Shown: positions 1 through 6,315 of the stretch, piece after piece
Numbering within the stretch: position 1 is the first letter of the stretch
Layout of the letters: every line of letters begins with the position of its first letter
DNA from: Rhizobium sp. LCM 4573
GTDB taxonomy: Bacteria > Pseudomonadota > Alphaproteobacteria > Rhizobiales > Rhizobiaceae
Direction of reading: 5' to 3'
Assembly (NCBI RefSeq): GCF_001854865.1
Contig: NZ_MDDW01000001.1
Location: 786,627-793,246 of the forward strand
DNA length: 6,620 nt
Program-made: the position numbers and the translations under genes
The notes under the pieces: generated by a model
Seen by the model: the letters and a program-made list of their open reading frames with translations, nothing else
Told to the model about the DNA's origin: nothing
The model's database searches: none

Positions 1-837
1 CTGGGTTCGACGGTCCGGATCGAGACCAGGCTTGCCGAGCATCCAACTCATGTGATGACCGACCCCGTGCAGCTCGAAACCGCTCTGCTTAACCTCGTCG
101 TCAATGCCCGGGACGCGATGCCCGGCGGCGGAGCCATCATCATCGAAGCACGGGAAGTCGATATCCCTGTAAGGCGGGGCAGCCTCAAGCCCGGCCGCTA
201 TGTGGAACTCAGCGTCGCGGACACCGGCGAGGGCATGGACGAGGAGACCTTGACCCAGGCCACCACGCCTTTTTTCACCACCAAGGGGGTCGGCAAGGGA
301 ACCGGGCTCGGTCTTTCCATGGTCCAAGGCCTCACCGAACAATCCGGCGGCAAGCTGGCGATCGAGAGCAGGAAAGGCGAAGGGACGAAGGTTTCGCTGT
401 TCCTGCCGGGCGCCAATTCTTCGGCAGTCCCCCAACCCGAGGAAGCGGCGACGTCATCTATGGCGGTTCCCAGGAAACAGCTCACCGTTCTTGCCGTCGA
501 CGACGACGCGCTGGTGCTGATGAACACGACCCTCATGCTCGAGGACCTGGGGCATCGGGTGATCGAGGCTTATAGCGGCGTCGATGCACTGAACACACTC
601 CGCAATGGCGACAACCGGATCGACCTCGTGATCACGGACCATTCCATGCCGCGCATGAGCGGCTCGGAGCTTGCCGCGGAAATTCACGCAGAATGGCCGG
701 ATTTGCCGATCGTGCTCGCGACGGGCTATGCGGAACTGCCGAAAGGCGGCGACAACCGCCTTCCGCGGCTCGGCAAGCCTTTCTCGCAGGACCAGCTTCA
801 GGAAGTGATCGCGACCGTATTATGCGCCAAGGTCTGA
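1..837 (+). CDS. Hybrid sensor histidine kinase, 3' end only (ATPase domain plus receiver domain)
   Basis: The reading frame is open from base 1, so the gene starts outside the window and only the last 278 codons are seen; the stop is TGA at 835-837. The visible part begins inside the catalytic ATP-binding domain. The N box (NLVVNARDAMP) lies at about 91-123, the G1 box (VADTGEGMD) at about 214-240, and the F and G2 boxes (FFTTKG, then GTGLGLSMVQG) at about 271-330. A linker rich in Ala, Ser and Pro follows. A receiver domain covers about 484-825, with the acidic DDD cluster at 499-507, the phosphoacceptor Asp in VITDHSMP at 637-639, a conserved Thr near 721-723 and the conserved Lys of the GKPF motif at 775-777. 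The family autophosphorylates on a His that is not visible here and passes phosphate to the receiver. The N box resembles ordinary HisKA kinases rather than the HWE kinases usual in the general stress response. The signal sensed cannot be told, since the sensor part is missing. Confidence 0.94.
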   Translation: MGSTVRIETRLAEHPTHVMTDPVQLETALLNLVVNARDAMPGGGAIIIEAREVDIPVRRGSLKPGRYVELSVADTGEGMDEETLTQATTPFFTTKGVGKGTGLGLSMVQGLTEQSGGKLAIESRKGEGTKVSLFLPGANSSAVPQPEEAATSSMAVPRKQLTVLAVDDDALVLMNTTLMLEDLGHRVIEAYSGVDALNTLRNGDNRIDLVITDHSMPRMSGSELAAEIHAEWPDLPIVLATGYAELPKGGDNRLPRLGKPFSQDQLQEVIATVLCAKV

Positions 838-860
838 ACAAAAGCCGGTGCGACGGCGTT
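835..860 (+). promoter_or_regulatory. Possible degenerate EcfG-type promoter for the BON gene
   Basis: TGAAC at 835-839, then 17 bases, then CGTT at 857-860. This equals the EcfG consensus GGAAC-N17-CGTT except for the first base. The first three bases are also the TGA stop codon of the kinase gene, so the element is partly constrained by coding. Transcription would start near 867, about 25 bases before the BON start codon. The mismatch is at a normally well conserved base, so this is tentative. Confidence 0.35.
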
Positions 861-892
861 GTTTTCCCGATCTCATCAGGGAGAACGCCGCA

Positions 893-1195
893 ATGGTATT
901 CAAGCACCAGCATTTCCATGAAACGCCTGCCGAGGTGGAGGCCGAATTCCCGCCCCGCGCGACGCTGGAAAGCGCCGTTTCCGATGCGCTCGCCTCCGCA
1001 GGCGGAGTCGATGCCAGCGACGTGACGGTGACTGTAAAAGGCGGTGAGGTCACGCTCTCGGGCGCGGTCCAGGTGCCGGAGGAAATCGGACGGGCCGAGG
1101 AAGTCGCCCGGGGCGTATCCGGCGTCACCTCGGTCCGCAATGAAATCCGACACACCGCGCCGTCTTTCTTCAATGGCGGGCCAAGGCCGCTGTGA
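893..1195 (+). CDS. Small BON-domain protein
   Basis: This encodes 100 residues. The ATG at 893 is preceded by AGGGAG at 878-883, a good ribosome binding site nine bases upstream. An in-frame GTG at 848 would add 15 basic residues unlike the family and has no such site, so 893 is preferred. Residues about 25-87 form one BON (OsmY/nodulation) domain: an amphipathic helix (LESAVSDALAS), the strand pattern VTVTVKGGEVTLSGAV, then VPEEIGRAEEVARGVSGVTSVRNEI. BON domains are thought to bind membranes or phospholipids and are common in osmotic and envelope stress proteins. There is no signal peptide or membrane segment, unlike exported OsmY, so it is probably cytoplasmic or carried on another route. 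The short N-terminus is rich in His, Phe and Glu. It lies 55 bases after the kinase gene on the same strand and may be read through from it or from its own candidate promoter at 835-860. The domain call is firm; the molecular role is unknown. Confidence 0.9.
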   Translation: MVFKHQHFHETPAEVEAEFPPRATLESAVSDALASAGGVDASDVTVTVKGGEVTLSGAVQVPEEIGRAEEVARGVSGVTSVRNEIRHTAPSFFNGGPRPL

Positions 1196-1212
1196 CCCTC
1201 GGATCATCCTTC

Positions 1213-1250
1213 TGAAAGAGGGCAATCGGGCATGCGATTGCCCTCTTTCA
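1213..1250. terminator. Bidirectional hairpin terminator between the BON gene and gcd
   Basis: A perfect 16-bp inverted repeat, with arms at 1213-1228 and 1235-1250 and the loop GGCATG. Each arm begins or ends in an A-rich or T-rich segment (TGAAAGAGGG... and ...CCCTCTTTCA), which gives a short pyrimidine run at the 3' side of the hairpin on either strand. There is no long U tract. It lies 17 bases after the BON stop and 8 bases after the gcd stop, so it can serve both convergent genes. Termination is inferred from shape and position. Confidence 0.85.
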
Positions 1251-1258
1251 AACCAAGA

Positions 1259-3604
1259 TCACCGCGGCAACGCATAGGCGATGACATAGTCGCCCGGCTT
1301 GGTGCCGACCGATCCGTGACCGCCGGCGACCATCACCACGAACTGCCGTCCGTCATCTACCGCATAGGTCATCGGCGTGGCCTGTCCACCGGCCGGAAGC
1401 CGGGCCTCCCAGAGCTGTCGGCCGGTCGTGAGATCATAGGCGCGCAGATAATCGTCCACAGCTGCGCCGAGGAAGGCCACGCCGCCCTTGGTGATCATCG
1501 GCCCGCCGATGCCCGGAACGCCCACCTTGAAGGGCAGCGGTAGCGGCGTCATGTCGTAGACCGTGCCGTTGCGGTGCTTGTAAGCGATTTCGCCGGTGCG
1601 GAGGTTCGCACCCGCCACATAGCCCCATGGCGGGGCCTGGCAGGGGATCTGCAGCGGCCCGAGGAAGGGACCCATGTAGACGCCGTATGGCGCGCCTTCA
1701 TTGCGGTTCAGCCCCTGTTCGCTGCCCTTCTCGTCCGCGCCTTTGGACGGGATCTCCGAGCGCGGAACGAGCCGCGAGGTGAAAGCCAGATAGGTGGGCA
1801 TGCCGAACATGACCTGACGCTCGGGATCGACCGCGACGCTGCCCCAGTTGAAGGTGCCGAAATTGCCCGGATAGACGATCGTGCCTTCCAGCGACGGCGG
1901 CGTATAGCGGCCCTCGTACTTCAGCTGATGGAACTTGATGCGGCACACCATCTGGTCGAACATGGTGATGCCCCACATGTCCTTTTCCTGAAGCGTCTCG
2001 GGCTTGAACGTCAGGGCCGAAGTGGGCTGGGTCGGCGCGGTGAAGTCTTCGGGGATGGCACCGCCCGGAGCCGGCTCTTCCGTCACAGGAATGATCGGTT
2101 CACCGGAGCGCCGGTCGAGCACGTAGATATCGCCCTGCTTCGTCGGCCCGACGAGCGCGGGCACCACATTGCCGTCCGGTTGCGTGATGTCCAGCAGAAC
2201 CGGCTGCGCGGGGACGTCCATATCCCAAAGGTCGTGGTGAACAGTCTGCCGCACCCATCGATCGGCGCCGGTATTGATGTCGAGCGCGACGATCGAGGAG
2301 GAATATTTCTCGACGTTTTCGCTACGTCCCATGCCGAGCTGGTCCGGCACCTGGTTACCAAGCGGAATGTAGACGAGGCCGAGCTGTTCGTCGACGCTGA
2401 ACACCGACCAGCTGTTCGGCGAATTGGTGCTATAGGTCTGGCCGGGGGCCAGCGGCTGCGTCTGGGTCGGATTGCCGGAATCCCAGTTCCAGATGAGCTG
2501 CCCGGTATTGACGTCGTAGGCGCGGATGACGCCGGACTGTTCCTGAGTCGAGTAGTTGTCGTTGACCGCACCACCGATGATGATCTTGTTGCCGGCGATC
2601 GCCGGCGGCGAGGTGGAATAATAGTAGCCGGCCGGGTTGTACTTCATTCCGGTTTCCAGATGCAGCACGCCCTGATCGGCGAAGGAGGTGCATATCTCGC
2701 CGGTCTCCGCATTGAGAGCGATGAGCCGTGCATCGGACGTCGGCAGATAGACCCGCTGCGCGCAGGCCGTGCCAGGCGCCGCAGCCGGATCTGCGTAATA
2801 GGTCACGCCGCGGCAGGTCTGGTGCTGGCGATCGGGGTTCATCCCCGAGTTTGAGTCGAACTTCCACTTCTCTTGCCCGGTCGTCGCATCGAGCGCGATC
2901 GCCCAGTTATGCGGTGTGCAGAGATAGAGCGTGTTGCCGACTTTCAGCGGCGTCACCTGATAGGTGGTCTCGCCCACGTCGTCGGGCAGCTTCACGTCAC
3001 CGGTCTGGTAGCGCCAGACTTCCTGAAGATTGGCGACGTTTTCCACATTGATCTGATCGAGTGGCGAATAGCGCTGGCCATAGGGCGTGCGGCCATATTG
3101 GTGCCATTCCCCCGGAGGTACGTTGCCGCCAAGCGCGGGCGCCGCCGCCACCGCCTCTTCCGGAAGCTCTCCGTCGAGATTGTAAGGGTCCATGAACATC
3201 GAAAGCACCGCGACCGCCACCGCGATCACGATCGACAGCGCCAGCGGCGTGGCACTCGCCCCATAGCGATAGCCTGTCGCCGGGCTGCTGAACCCGAGCG
3301 GCTTTCTCACCCATGGGGTGAGCAGCCACAGCCCGAGCAGGACGATGAGGCCACCGCGCGGTCCGAGCTGCCACCAATCGAAGCCGACTTCCCAGATCGC
3401 CCAGCCGAGTGATGCAAGGATGATGACGGCATAGACGCGCAATGCCATCGCTCTTCGAAGAAACAGCAAGACCGCCGTCAGGATGAAGGCGAGCCCCGCA
3501 ACGAGGTAGTAGGCGCTCCCCCCGAGCAGCAGCAAGTGGCCGCCGCCGATGGCCAGTGCGATCCCGATCAGCATGAATATGATCGCGGTGATCATGATGG
3601 TCAT
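1259..3604 (-). CDS. gcd: Membrane-bound PQQ-dependent glucose dehydrogenase (quinoprotein)
   Basis: This encodes 781 residues, close to the roughly 796 of E. coli Gcd. The enzyme oxidises glucose (and often other aldoses) to gluconolactone on the periplasmic face and passes electrons to ubiquinone. Five membrane helices are visible at about residues 4-28, 30-49, 54-74, 84-99 and 120-137. The PQQ beta-propeller fills the rest, from EWHQYGRTPYGQRYSPL near 166 to the C-terminal GDYVIAYALP. Active-site matches to E. coli, aligned from memory, are Asp461 in HHDLWDMD (Asp466), Lys489 in PTKQGDIYVLDRR (Lys493), Trp399 in SPNSWS (Trp404) and His763 in GGHGS (His775); His261 in QHQTCRG probably equals His262. 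The reading frame stays open upstream to 3865, but that extension overlaps the divergent udgX gene, is not membrane-like, and the family begins at the hydrophobic MTIMITAIIFM. AGGA nine bases before the ATG at 3604 supports this start. The cofactor PQQ must be made elsewhere or taken up; no pqq gene is seen. The gene is convergent with the BON gene and divergent from udgX. Confidence 0.97.
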   Translation of the reverse strand: MTIMITAIIFMLIGIALAIGGGHLLLLGGSAYYLVAGLAFILTAVLLFLRRAMALRVYAVIILASLGWAIWEVGFDWWQLGPRGGLIVLLGLWLLTPWVRKPLGFSSPATGYRYGASATPLALSIVIAVAVAVLSMFMDPYNLDGELPEEAVAAAPALGGNVPPGEWHQYGRTPYGQRYSPLDQINVENVANLQEVWRYQTGDVKLPDDVGETTYQVTPLKVGNTLYLCTPHNWAIALDATTGQEKWKFDSNSGMNPDRQHQTCRGVTYYADPAAAPGTACAQRVYLPTSDARLIALNAETGEICTSFADQGVLHLETGMKYNPAGYYYSTSPPAIAGNKIIIGGAVNDNYSTQEQSGVIRAYDVNTGQLIWNWDSGNPTQTQPLAPGQTYSTNSPNSWSVFSVDEQLGLVYIPLGNQVPDQLGMGRSENVEKYSSSIVALDINTGADRWVRQTVHHDLWDMDVPAQPVLLDITQPDGNVVPALVGPTKQGDIYVLDRRSGEPIIPVTEEPAPGGAIPEDFTAPTQPTSALTFKPETLQEKDMWGITMFDQMVCRIKFHQLKYEGRYTPPSLEGTIVYPGNFGTFNWGSVAVDPERQVMFGMPTYLAFTSRLVPRSEIPSKGADEKGSEQGLNRNEGAPYGVYMGPFLGPLQIPCQAPPWGYVAGANLRTGEIAYKHRNGTVYDMTPLPLPFKVGVPGIGGPMITKGGVAFLGAAVDDYLRAYDLTTGRQLWEARLPAGGQATPMTYAVDDGRQFVVMVAGGHGSVGTKPGDYVIAYALPR

Positions 3605-3613
3605 ATCGGAAAA

Positions 3614-3617
3614 TCCT
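3614..3617 (-). promoter_or_regulatory. Ribosome binding site deciding the gcd start
   Basis: AGGA on the minus strand, nine bases before the ATG at 3604-3602. It supports starting gcd at MTIMIT rather than at any of the upstream codons in the same open frame. Confidence 0.7.
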
Positions 3618-3667
3618 GTTTCGCTGGAAGATCCCGGCACGACGACGCCGTGCTTCCCCGCCGCCTC

Positions 3668-3699
3668 AACACAACGGGCGCAAAAAAGTTCCAAGTTCC
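3668..3699 (-). promoter_or_regulatory. Candidate EcfG-type promoter region of gcd with two -35 boxes
   Basis: On the minus strand two GGAAC boxes stand seven bases apart (3699-3695 and 3692-3688). They are followed by two possible -10 boxes, CGTT (3676-3673) and TGTT (3671-3668). The inner GGAAC pairs with TGTT at a 16-base spacer, and the outer GGAAC pairs with CGTT at an 18-base spacer; the other promoters in this window use 17. A run of six T lies in the spacer. Transcription would start near 3660, leaving about a 55-base leader to gcd. The spacing is slightly off the local norm, so confidence is lower than for the ku and sigma promoters. Confidence 0.5.
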
Positions 3700-3722
3700 A
3701 ATCGCACCGCGTGCAATTTCCC

Positions 3723-3748
3723 GGAACGACTCTACCCGCAGCATAGTT
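3723..3748 (+). promoter_or_regulatory. EcfG-type promoter of the udgX-GST unit
   Basis: GGAAC at 3723-3727, a 17-base spacer, then AGTT at 3745-3748. This fits GGAAC-N17-nGTT, with A instead of the preferred C in the first -10 position. The start of transcription would be near 3757, giving a short leader of about 17 bases that still contains the GGAG ribosome binding site at 3761-3764. It lies back to back with the gcd promoter candidate; the two nearest -35 boxes are 23 bases apart. Confidence 0.72.
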
Positions 3749-3773
3749 TTGAACGAACACGGAGATTCGATCA

Positions 3774-4409
<636 letters not shown>

Positions 4410-4427
4410 AAGGACTGAGGATATCCC

Positions 4428-5153
4428 GTGGCATACGAACTCTATTACTGGGACGGCATTCAGGGCCGTGGGGAATTCGTGCGGCTAGCCCTTGAGGAAG
4501 CCGGCGCGCGCTATGTGGATGTTGCCCGAGGCAGCCGGGGAACCGCCACTATGATGGATTACATTCACGGCCGGCACGGCTTCGACATGCCCTTCGCCCC
4601 ACCGTTTTTGAAGGATGGCGATCTGGTGATCTCGCACGTCGCCAACATTCTCCACTATCTCGGGCCGAAGCTCGGCCTCCTGCCCGAGGATGAAAAAAGC
4701 CGCTGGTTCGCACACGGCCTGCAACTCACGATCACCGATTTCGTGACCGAGGTACACGACACCCATCACCCGCTGGGCTCGGATGATTACTACGAAGACC
4801 AGAAGGAAGCCGCCAAACTGCGCGCGACGAATTTCCTGAAATACCGGCTGCCGAAATTCATGGGCTATTTCAACCGCGTGGTCGCCGCCAATCCGGCTGG
4901 GAACGGTCATGCGGTCGGTGATCGGCTCACCCATGTCGATCTGTCGCTGTTCCAGCTTGCAGAAGGGCTGGCCTACGCTTTCCCGCACGCAACCAGGAAC
5001 TTCGAGAGAGACTATCATCACCTCGGCAGGCTTCGCGACATGGTGAGGAACCGGCCGAACATTGCCGCCTACCTCCGCTCGGATCGCCGTCTGAGCTTCA
5101 ACGAATCCGGCATATTCCGGCACTACCCGGAACTCGATGACGAGCCGGCGTGA
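4428..5153 (+). CDS. Glutathione S-transferase family protein
   Basis: This encodes 241 residues with a GTG start at 4428. GAGG at 4417-4420, seven bases upstream, supports it. Residues 1 to about 85 form the thioredoxin-like GST N-domain: a Tyr-containing first strand (YELYYWDG, with Tyr6/Tyr7 as candidate catalytic Tyr), RGEFVRLALEEAGARY, then FAPPFLKDGDLVISHVANILHYLG with the cis-Pro near 58-59. Residues about 90-235 are the helical C-domain, including VGDRLTHVDLSLFQLAEGLAYAFP, which resembles the helix-capping motif of GSTs. The family joins glutathione to electrophiles or acts as a peroxidase; the substrate cannot be told. The usual Gln/Glu-Ser (or Gln-Thr) glutathione contact before ANI appears here as His70-Val71, so binding may differ. 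The gene starts 18 bases after the udgX stop and is almost surely co-transcribed with it, under the EcfG-type promoter at 3723-3748. The final codons lie inside a terminator hairpin. Confidence 0.9.
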   Translation: MAYELYYWDGIQGRGEFVRLALEEAGARYVDVARGSRGTATMMDYIHGRHGFDMPFAPPFLKDGDLVISHVANILHYLGPKLGLLPEDEKSRWFAHGLQLTITDFVTEVHDTHHPLGSDDYYEDQKEAAKLRATNFLKYRLPKFMGYFNRVVAANPAGNGHAVGDRLTHVDLSLFQLAEGLAYAFPHATRNFERDYHHLGRLRDMVRNRPNIAAYLRSDRRLSFNESGIFRHYPELDDEPA

Positions 5154-5169
5154 AATGACGCCGGCTCGT
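5140..5169. terminator. Bidirectional hairpin between the GST gene and sodC, overlapping the GST stop codon
   Basis: A perfect 12-bp GC-rich inverted repeat with arms at 5140-5151 and 5158-5169 and a six-base loop GAAATG. The left arm encodes the last residues of the GST and includes the T of its TGA stop codon. The right arm ends 8 bases after the sodC stop, as read on the minus strand. With no U tract on either side, termination may be incomplete. The function is inferred from its place between two convergent genes. Confidence 0.7.
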
Positions 5170-5177
5170 GACGCCAT

Positions 5178-5687
5178 CTATTCGACAACGGCGCAGGCGA
5201 GCCGTTTGCCGGCATCGCCGGAGGGCTGGCTGGAATAATCGTCCTTGCCGCCATGCACCATCAGCGCTCGGCCGGTGATGCCGTTGTCACCCTCGCCGAG
5301 CGTGACCGCGCTGTTGAAGACCTGGGCGCGAAGCGTGCCGTCCGCTCCCACATACTGATTGGGCATGTCGCCCGCATGCGGTCCGTTTTCCGCCTGGTAG
5401 CCATGCTGCGCGCTGGTCGGATTGAAATGGCCGCCCGCCGATTCATGGCCGGTCGTGTGATCGCAGGTTCCCGTCTCATGAACGTGGAAGGCGACCCATT
5501 GACCCGCCGGAAGCCCGCTTACCTCGATCTCGATCAGGACGCCGGTCTTCGTGCCGGTCAGCGTCGCCGTGCCGACGTCCTTGCCGTCGGCGCCGACGAA
5601 TTTCGCGGTGGCCGTCGATGGCTCCTGTGCGATTGCGGCGGCTGCGAAAAGGGACGGGAAAAGGGCTGCTGCGAGGGTTCGTCTCAT
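5178..5687 (-). CDS. sodC: Periplasmic Cu/Zn superoxide dismutase
   Basis: This encodes 169 residues. It converts superoxide to hydrogen peroxide and oxygen in the periplasm. Residues 1-20 are a signal peptide (MRRTLAAALFPSLFAAAAIA) with likely cleavage before Gln21. All metal ligands of the family are visible: His68, His70 (FHVHE) and His145 (MVHGGKDDY) for copper, His87 (GGHFNP) bridging, and His95, His104 and Asp107 (HAGD) for zinc. Cys75 and Cys165 form the conserved disulfide. The frame is open further upstream to 5816, but that part overlaps the sigma factor gene and is not signal-like. GAGGAG at 5701-5696, eight bases before the ATG at 5687, fixes the start. The stop is TAG at 5180-5178. 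The gene begins 47 bases after the sigma factor stop on the same strand, with no terminator or clear promoter between. The two probably form one transcript, which would put SodC under the autoregulated sigma promoter. It is convergent with the GST gene. Confidence 0.97.
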   Translation of the reverse strand: MRRTLAAALFPSLFAAAAIAQEPSTATAKFVGADGKDVGTATLTGTKTGVLIEIEVSGLPAGQWVAFHVHETGTCDHTTGHESAGGHFNPTSAQHGYQAENGPHAGDMPNQYVGADGTLRAQVFNSAVTLGEGDNGITGRALMVHGGKDDYSSQPSGDAGKRLACAVVE

Positions 5688-5695
5688 GCCTTGTG

Positions 5696-5701
5696 CTCCT
5701 C
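5696..5701 (-). promoter_or_regulatory. Ribosome binding site deciding the sodC start
   Basis: GAGGAG on the minus strand, eight bases before the ATG at 5687-5685. It is the strongest Shine-Dalgarno match in the window and supports the start that gives a clean signal peptide. It lies in the 47-base gap after the sigma gene. Confidence 0.75.
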
Positions 5702-5734
5702 TATGGTTCCGACGAGCCGCGGCAGAATGCCCGC

Positions 5735-6241
5735 TCAGCTCGCTTCTTCCCCCAGCTCCTGAAGAATCTGATGCCGCGCCCGATTGAGGCGGCTTTTCAC
5801 CGTTCCGACCGCGCAATCACATATTTCGGCGGCGGTCTCGTAGCTCTCGCCCAGGATGGCCACCAGAGTCAGCACTTCACGGTAATGCGGCGGAAGCTTC
5901 TGCAAAGCCTCCTGCACTTCCTTGGCGCGCATGCTGACCTCCTGCGTCGCAGGTATGGGCGTATCGCCGGAAATATTGTCTTCGACGCCCGGAGCTTCCC
6001 GGCCCAGCACCTTGGCGCGGGTATAAAAAGTGTTGCGCATAATGGTGAACAGCCAGGATTTCAGCCTGGTTCCAGGCTCGAACTTGTCGAGATTGGCGAG
6101 TGCCTTGGTCAGCGTTTCCTGCACCAGATCGTCCGCATCGGTCGGGTTGCGGCAGAACGTACGGGCGAAAGCGCGCAGAGCCGGTATCAGCTTTACTATG
6201 TCCGCACGTGCAGGCTCGCCATTCAACTGTGATTCAGACAC
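5735..6241 (-). CDS. EcfG-like (RpoE2/ECF15-type) extracytoplasmic function sigma factor
   Basis: This encodes 168 residues. Region sigma-2 spans about 15-82: LIPALRAFARTFCRN, DADDLVQETLTKAL, then FEPGTRLKSWLFTIMRNTFYTR. Region sigma-4 spans about 106-163: EALQKLPPHYREVLTLV, then SYETAAEICDCAVGTVKSRLNRAR as the helix-turn-helix that reads the -35 box. PGT.L..WLFTI.RN and AAEIC.CAVGT.KSR are close to RpoE2 of Sinorhizobium and other EcfG proteins (from memory). EcfG factors direct the alphaproteobacterial general stress response and are normally held by the anti-sigma factor NepR, which phosphorylated PhyR removes. Neither gene flanks this one, so it may be an accessory EcfG paralogue. The start is GTG at 6241: AGAGG lies nine bases upstream and an in-frame TAG stands at 6250-6248, so the protein cannot begin earlier. 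A perfect GGAAC-N17-CGTT lies upstream, implying autoactivation. sodC follows 47 bases downstream, and ku is divergent. Confidence 0.95.
   Translation of the reverse strand: MSESQLNGEPARADIVKLIPALRAFARTFCRNPTDADDLVQETLTKALANLDKFEPGTRLKSWLFTIMRNTFYTRAKVLGREAPGVEDNISGDTPIPATQEVSMRAKEVQEALQKLPPHYREVLTLVAILGESYETAAEICDCAVGTVKSRLNRARHQILQELGEEAS
6048..6073 (-). promoter_or_regulatory. Possible EcfG-type promoter inside the sigma gene, facing sodC
   Basis: On the minus strand GGAAC (6073-6069), 17 bases, then TGTT (6051-6048). It points toward sodC, whose start is about 360 bases further on. The same bases encode the conserved peptide PGTRLKSWLF of the sigma-2 region, and its codons alone produce most of the match, so coincidence is a real possibility. 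Confidence 0.25.
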
Positions 6242-6250
6242 CGTTGCCTA

Positions 6251-6255
6251 CCTCT
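6251..6255 (-). promoter_or_regulatory. Ribosome binding site deciding the GTG start of the sigma factor
   Basis: AGAGG on the minus strand, nine bases before the GTG at 6241-6239. The in-frame TAG at 6250-6248 lies between this site and the start codon, so translation must begin at or after 6241. Confidence 0.75.
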
Positions 6256-6287
6256 TCGAAGTCTCGATGGCGGGAATGACGGTGGCA

Positions 6288-6313
6288 AACGCACGCCACG
6301 CATATTTGGTTCC
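6288..6313 (-). promoter_or_regulatory. EcfG-type promoter of the sigma factor gene (perfect match)
   Basis: On the minus strand GGAAC at 6313-6309, a 17-base spacer, then CGTT at 6291-6288. This is the full EcfG consensus. Transcription would start near 6279, giving a leader of about 38 bases to the GTG start. A perfect EcfG-type site in front of an EcfG-type gene implies positive autoregulation, or activation by another EcfG paralogue in the same cell. Confidence 0.82.
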
Positions 6314-6315
6314 CG

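Noticed and set aside
848..892. GTG at 848 as the BON protein start
   Set aside because: It adds 15 residues with no family similarity. The AGGGAG site at 878-883 fits the ATG at 893, and 848 lies inside the candidate promoter.
632..1225. A 197-codon minus-strand frame over the kinase end and BON gene
   Set aside because: It is antisense to two genes with clear domains, has no domain of its own, and is Arg-rich in the manner of shadow frames.
1574..2854. A long open frame of 426 codons on the plus strand
   Set aside because: It lies wholly antisense to gcd, whose protein matches the quinoprotein family along its whole length. The antisense product is Arg/Asp/His-rich low-complexity sequence with no recognisable domain, as expected for a shadow frame in GC-rich DNA.
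3704..3714. A short GCAC/GTGC inverted repeat between the gcd and udgX promoters
   Set aside because: The arms are only four bases with a three-base loop and do not extend, which is expected by chance in this base composition. It is much weaker than the repeat between the sigma gene and ku.
4485..5177. A 230-codon minus-strand frame opposite the GST gene
   Set aside because: It mirrors the GST coding frame, lacks a recognisable domain and would overlap the convergent hairpin.
5706..5710. A GGAAC word on the minus strand just before sodC
   Set aside because: No GTT stands at 16-18 bases; the expected place falls on the sodC start codon itself, so it is not a usable EcfG promoter.
5688..5816. 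Extension of sodC upstream by 43 codons
   Set aside because: It overlaps the 3' end of the sigma factor gene and would bury the clean signal peptide. The strong GAGGAG site supports the start at 5687.
5618..6232. A 204-codon plus-strand frame over sodC and the sigma factor gene
   Set aside because: It is antisense to two well-supported genes and has no recognisable domain.
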